Notes under the pieces: generated by a model | What the model was told of the DNA's origin: nothing | Databases searched by the model: none | What the model saw: the letters and a program-made list of their open reading frames with translations, nothing else | Assembly (NCBI RefSeq): GCF_000764305.2 | Contig: NW_025940701.1 | Coordinates: 179,997-243,996, forward strand | Direction: 5' to 3' | Source of the DNA: Hyalella azteca | Taxonomy: Eukaryota > Arthropoda > Malacostraca > Amphipoda > Hyalellidae | Length of the DNA: 64,000 bases | In this document: positions 58,925 through 64,000 of the stretch, one piece after another | Numbering within the stretch: the first letter of the stretch is position 1 | Layout of the letters: every line of letters starts with the position of its first letter | Made by a program: the position numbers and the translations under genes

Positions 58925-59185
58925 GCTGATGTTGTTGCCACCAGCCATCGGTGTTGCCATCAGCAATTGTTGGTGGCAGCCATTGATGCCGGCAGCCATT
59001 GGTGATGTCACCAGCCATTGGTGATGTTACAGGCCATCGGTGTTGCCACTAGCCATCTGTGTTGACATCAACCATTGAAGATGCCATCAGCAATTGTTGC
59101 TGGCCGCTATTGTTGCCGGCAGCGATTGTTGCCGGTAGCCATTAATGTTGTCACCAGCCATTATTGCTATCAGATATTGTTTTTG
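58925..59185. repeat. Imperfect ~20-bp repeat of GCCATTGGTGATG type
   Basis: About ten loose copies of CCAGCCATTGGTGATGTCA. Open frames on both strands come from this composition. Nothing was recognised in 59186-60340. Confidence 0.75.
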
Positions 59186-60345
59186 TCACTTACGATTACC
59201 ATACATCTTATAATCACTGTATGACTAGGGATTATGGTGTAGAAGCACACTTCAATTTGAAGCATTTCAATCATGCATGCATATTAGTCTCGCTGAAACT
59301 CTTCAGACTATTTTTATATCTCTTATTTACTTCATTTATTTGTGTTACGCAGCGCGCCACTGCTGAAATAATCCAGCAAGCCTGGTAGGAATATCATTAC
59401 AAATAACGACCTTATTGAAACGGCTCCGGTGCAACGTGACCTGATCTGCTTTTTTCTTGCCTAATTAGATCGCTTTAACGGCTCGTTAATAGCACCCGTT
59501 TATATGGCCGCCCTGCACTTTATTGTCCCCTGGTAAATAAAACTGGCTTCCTATAACCTTAGTTTGTTCATTTTCCAGCTTCTCACGGCATTTATGAGGC
59601 ATTTCTTTTATAACACGCGCGGTCCAAAGCAGCGTCGTTTGTTTCTTCGTAATCGACGTACCTTGATAGTCTAGTCAAGGTATTTTTGAATATTTTTCAT
59701 TTCATGTTTGAATTGAATATAATAAAAGGGATTGGGATAAATAGTTCCTATAACAATTATATTTCACAGCTAGGTAGTCTTGTTAAATATTTTATTGGAA
59801 TTAAAATGATGTTAGTTGAAGAAAAACCCGTTCAAACCCTCGTATTTAAAAACTTCTAATTTTAACCTCAGTTCTAAAATTTTTAAAAAAGTCGGAGCTC
59901 GTATAGTGAAATTTTAGCTTATATTTTCGATTACTTGTTTTGATTAGTACCTGTTTGCATTTGGGTTAGACCAGATTTGATATGTCAAGATCGCGTTATG
60001 TTTCTTTCAAGTTAATTCGTAACTTGGCCATAAGCATTTTTTATCGTCTTGCCGGTCTGGGGCGGCACTATAAAAATTTGCTTACGTACACGTAGCCGTA
60101 GCCGCTTATATGTACACTCATATTTTAGCAAGATTTAGCATATGATTTTTATTTTAGCAAGATTTTCTAACTCGCATTGTGTAGACGTAGCCTTCGATTT
60201 CTCGTCTTTGCGTTTTGCTTGAAAAGTTGTCAGTGATTGACTGACAGAGTTACAAACTTTTTAATATTTGTGATAGTTCGGCTCTAGAAATGTCGGTGTA
60301 AAGTCAAGGCATCATTTTTTGCGTAACTTCTGCTGTAGTTGCTTG

Positions 60346-60435
60346 CCACTCTTCTAGCTTGTCATTCCCTGCCGAGCACCACTCGCCGAGCTTGTCATTC
60401 CCTGCCGAGCGCCACTCGCCGAGCGCCACTCTTCN
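60346..60435. repeat. Short direct repeat ending at an N
   Basis: GAGCxCCACTCGCCGAG and CTTGTCATTCCCTGCCGAG alternate twice, then GCCACTCTTC runs into the N at 60435. The true length of the array is unknown because of the gap. Confidence 0.75.
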
Positions 60436-61392
60436 CGCCTATGTTTGCCTTTGCTTGATTGCATCCATCGTATCCATCGTTGTTTACTGGTGGGCAATAG
60501 TCAAATCTTACACAATCATTAAAGTGGTCTCGTTTGAAGCGTATTTGTAAATGATATCTTGATGGCTCAATCAATCTAAGCTATTTGACATTCATTTGGT
60601 ACACGCTATGCTCTAGGAAATTGAGAAGTCATACGTAATGTGGTAGCGACCAAATCACCCACCCGCGCTAATGAGCTCAAACTTAATGCACATTAACAAA
60701 ATATATATTTCATTGCATTTATAATGCAATGCTCTTTTATCATACACGAAATTAAGGTACGTGTGCAGCCTTTTACGCCAAGAAATCGCCGTTCAGTTAA
60801 TACGTAATAATATAATTATTGTAATGTTTGTACTGACTTTGCGGTGCCCGGGGCAGCTTGACTGTAGATTGTTTGGGAGGACTAAGTATGCGCTTTAATG
60901 AAATTTGTAGTTAACTGAAGTTTTTATTTCATTTCAATTTACTACTTTCGCATACGGCAACAAATTGACTTCGTATTTTGCACTAAATATGAATAATTCG
61001 ATGTTATGATGTGCTTTAATACGTATAATATAATCAATGCTGTTCGTCATTTAGTACGACTTGAAATCCTTGAGAATCTGATTCATTCATTCATCTTAAA
61101 TTACCCGCATTATAATTAGGTCGTTAGTGACAGGCCTTAACGAGCCTCGTTAACCCTTGAATTTGAGCCTCGGAACATTCCAGCCGTCGTGCCAACGACG
61201 AAGTTCAGCTCGTGCCTGCCAATTGTTGAGGTCAGGACATTGATGAACGGCTCGGTTTCCGTCACGTCCGGACCAAAATTTGCTTGACCAAAGTCCAATA
61301 GATCTCGCTGCGATGAGGGTCTATAAAGTGAGCTAAATGCCAGGCTTGCTTTAGGCTGCATGCTTGACCTCGTCGTCTGATGCATGTCGTCT

Positions 61393-61600
61393 CTAGGCTT
61401 CGATGTCAGGCTTATTACATGCCTTGCAAAACGTGAACATTGTCTTCCTTTTGTCACGGACTTCCTTTGATTATTTGCTTGTTGACCGTTTATTTACTAC
61501 TAGGTTTCGATGTCAGGCTTATTACGTGGACGTTGTCTTCCGTTTGTCACGGACTTCCTTTGATTATTTGCTTGTTGACCGTTCATTTACTGCCAGATAG
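61393..61600. repeat. Tandem duplication of about 100 bp
   Basis: TTCGATGTCAGGCTTATTAC and GTCACGGACTTCCTTTG each occur twice, 93-108 bp apart, with a 15-bp length difference between units. Confidence 0.85.
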
Positions 61601-61759
61601 TAGCTTGCAATCTACTGCTTCATGTCTGTCATAGTGGACCTCCCAGCTTTTAACTGTCCAATTCCGTCCTTATTCTAAAATCTAAAACTCTTCTATTAGA
61701 AAACACCATGAGATTATTTACAAAAATTAGATCAGTACTCACTGCAGTGAGTGACAGAG

Positions 61760-61855
61760 AGCGCATTTTCTCGTCCGTTCCGTGACGTGAAGTCACGGAC
61801 GGACGGATATGACGAGCACAATAGCGCCTTTTTTCCAGAAATGAGAAAATGCGCT
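61760..61855. mobile_element. Small TIR element, copy 2
   Basis: Ends AGCGCATTTTCTCG and GAGAAAATGCGCT, with the same left extension CACTGCAGTGAGTGACAGAG as at 47.8 kb. It lacks the extra stem of copy 1. Confidence 0.75.
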
Positions 61856-61862
61856 AAAAACA

Positions 61863-63690
61863 CCGATGCCTTCAAATTCACGACTGGCAAGTTGTAGAAT
61901 GACTAGCAAGTTGCTCTGAAATTACTTCAAGAATTTTTTTCAGTCATTCGCCACTCAATGGCTGTACTCATCGATACCATTTGCTCTTCCGCCTTCCGAG
62001 CCTTTACTTTGAATGTCAGTGAGGTTCTCTGTTCATTTTTGACTGCTTATGAAACTTTGTTCGTTTTTTCCATAACTTTAGTCGGAATTGCTAGTTCTTC
62101 GTTATGGACGTTTTTATTCATGAATTTATGAGACACGAATAAAGAGTTGGTGAACAAAACTTTTGACTACAGTTTCTGCTCCAAAGCAACATAAAGTGTG
62201 GAAATTCATTTATACATATATTGAGAATTTTACTGGGTTCAATGTAACCTAATTTGAAATAAATATATAGCATTATTCTTCTTCAACATTATGATCTATT
62301 CCATCGAATTCGTCAGACCTGATCAATTCTGTAATCGGCAATAACTTTAAAACCTAACCTAACCGAGCGTGGGCGCCGAGTCCCAATATTAACCTGCATC
62401 TATTATAGAGAACAGCATCATCACACTCCTCGGTCGTGCAATCGTCGGTCGTGTGCACTGATTGCATCATTTATTATGTGTGTATCACGCACATAAGACG
62501 AGCTCTCATTCGAACATTTCATCGCGCTGTCGTCACCACCGCGCTCTAAAATTCATCTTCATTAGAAGACGTTGCCGCTCGACTGGGCCAACGGATTCGC
62601 TTTTACGACTCCCGCGTTGACATCTTCTGGACCATTGGACGCGTGCACTGCCACTTCAGGATTTCTTTTTACTTCATGAGATTGCGCAAGAATTACTTCT
62701 CTTTCTTCACCCCTTGAGGAAATTTCCCGAAGTTCCTGGATTGTTCGACCATTGCCCGTCGGTAATCCCGCTCATAAATATTTAAGCCTGTTTTTATTTG
62801 TGTATCTATATTGTTGTTGTATTTACTGTGTTTATGTTGATGTGCAAATAACATTCTTCTCTAGTCGGCACCTGAAAATATTAAATTGAAGAAATTTCTG
62901 GTGTACAGTTCCAAAATTTCAGATAAATTGTCTGAAACCCGCATATATATTACTAATTTTTGCTTTTTTTACACATAATACCCAATGAATTATATGATCA
63001 TCGATCAGATGAAACAACTTTGATGAATTTCTAAAACGCACTCGAAATCCGTATACCGAACACGGAAACGGATTTATTAGGGACAGTTGCAAGGAAACGT
63101 ATTCCATAGTGTTGGCTAAACACACACGGAAATTGCGTTCACGTTGTACTTATTTTAAATAATTTTTATGCCATATATTTCCCCACTATATTTTTTATTT
63201 CTTATATATTAGCCCGGCTCTAGCGTGTGCATAATTCCATACCATACAAATACGCCGCTCTGCCAATGGAAAGCAGGCGTTATTCATAGCTCTCCGTTTC
63301 ATTGCATTTCATCACATTTGTCTTCTAAAATTTTCTTGATAGCTGCGTAGAAACTCGTCCATTGCGCCGGGGCTTTTTACTGTTCAACCTGTGTACGCGT
63401 AGAGGTTATTTTGTTGGCCATGTGAAGTGGAAGGTTTTTAATGTGCGGTTTTTGGGGGTGTTTTAAGTGCCTAGTTTTAGCGCGCTCCGAGATAAGGAAG
63501 GAGGCTCTGTTGTGCCTGCTGTTAAGATTTTATCCTGCCATAAAATTGTGCTCGAGCTGCGAAGCCTTATGCTCTCGGCGCTTATTGTATAACTTCGTAA
63601 ATGACGCGCCTTCTTAGCGACAGAGGTGCTGTCTCTCCCTAGCTGGTCCAGACCTCTAGCGAACTGCTTGCGACTATTCTTAAGACTGGC
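61863..63690. other. No gene recognised
   Basis: Mixed-composition sequence with short open frames only. A short CCTAACCTAACC run at about 62355 resembles the arthropod telomere motif but is under three units long. Confidence 0.4.
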
Positions 63691-63699
63691 GCACGCTGC

Positions 63700-64000
63700 A
63701 CTTGATAGTTTCGGTCTCTATAGAGTATATAGAGTGGCCTGCGACTATACCTCTCACTGTCGTATCCCTAACAAAATTTAGAGTCGCCCCAGCTTCTGAT
63801 ATCCCAAATCAGAAGCTGACGCGTCCGTAAATTTTCACTGGGATGCTCCGCTCGATAGTTTCGGTCCCTATAGAGTAGCCGGCGACTATACCTCTCACTG
63901 TAGCGTGCTGCGCTTGATAGTTGCGGTCTCTATAGAGTAGCCGGCGACTATTCCTCTCACTGTAGCGTGCTGCGCTTGATAGTTGCGGTCTCTATAGAGT
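63700..64000. repeat. 62-bp satellite running off the window
   Basis: GATAGTTGCGGTCTCTATAG-type units start at 63854, 63916 and 63978, with period 62; a related first unit at 63704 is split from them by an insert of about 88 bp. Each unit has the palindrome CTCTATAGAG. The unit similarity rises toward the window end, so the array probably continues. Confidence 0.9.
63790..63818. repeat. Perfect 11-bp stem hairpin in the satellite insert
   Basis: CAGCTTCTGAT and ATCAGAAGCTG are exact complements around a 7-base loop. The wider insert is also bounded by AAAATTTA and TAAATTTT, an outer inverted repeat. Confidence 0.85.

Noticed and set aside
58707..59024. 88-103 codon frames on both strands.
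   Set aside because: Run through the GCCATTGGTG repeat; no family resemblance.
61137..61457. 106-codon minus-strand frame.
   Set aside because: No recognisable domain or splice context, partly inside a tandem duplication; could not be supported as a gene.
62350..62370. CCTAACCTAACC, resembling the TTAGG arthropod telomere repeat.
   Set aside because: Fewer than three units, expected by chance in 64 kb.

Overview
The window is nuclear DNA from an invertebrate animal, most likely an arthropod; a crustacean would fit, but nothing here fixes the species. The evidence is intron-split genes with GT-AG splice sites, AT-rich introns, and fossils of CR1-like and jockey/I-like retrotransposons, mariner, a hAT-like end and TTAA-flanked MITEs. 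There are no operons, no CRISPR arrays and no prokaryotic signals. Two single N characters (35232 and 60435) mark scaffold joins.

Region by region: 1-4 kb has no gene I can name, only a GC-richer island at 1.37-1.95 kb. At 4.1-7.5 kb lies a MOCS2 locus that encodes both subunits of molybdopterin synthase. The MOCS2A frame comes first and appears to stop inside a 34-nt mini-exon that splices to restore the Gly-Gly tail. The MOCS2B frame follows on the same strand. A MITE sits in the first MOCS2B intron and a 57-bp tandem repeat lies just after the MOCS2B stop.

9.2-36.2 kb is gene-free. It is a mosaic of one roughly 2-kb repeat family in at least nine copies in both orientations. Woven into it are a repeated 80-codon open frame (three copies), a 1.8-kb duplicated block, CR1-like 3' ends with ATTCT-type tails, three TTAA-flanked MITEs, a hAT-like terminus and a paired TIR element. 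36.8-40.3 kb holds two minisatellites, a tRNA-like SINE head and a decayed CR1-like reverse transcriptase.

41.6-48.9 kb carries a six-exon ankyrin-repeat gene of the RFXANK/ANKRA2 family. Its introns contain a 458-bp foldback element, a mariner fossil and a small MITE. Its last intron appears to use a GC donor. Just upstream (40.6-41.3 kb) is a truncated reverse transcriptase.

49-57 kb holds a double MITE, a CR1-like tail and a 1.55-kb TIR element with TATA flanks. At 57.2-58.1 kb is one long Ser-rich coding exon of an unrecognised gene, with phase-1 boundaries at both ends. From 58.4 kb to the end the sequence is mostly tandem repeats, finishing in a 62-bp satellite that runs off the window.

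How the genes relate: MOCS2A and MOCS2B products form one enzyme in molybdenum cofactor synthesis. The RFXANK-like gene is an unrelated nuclear or adaptor-type protein. The 57-kb exon could belong to a separate gene, or, since the phases match, to an alternative 3' end of the RFXANK-like transcript.
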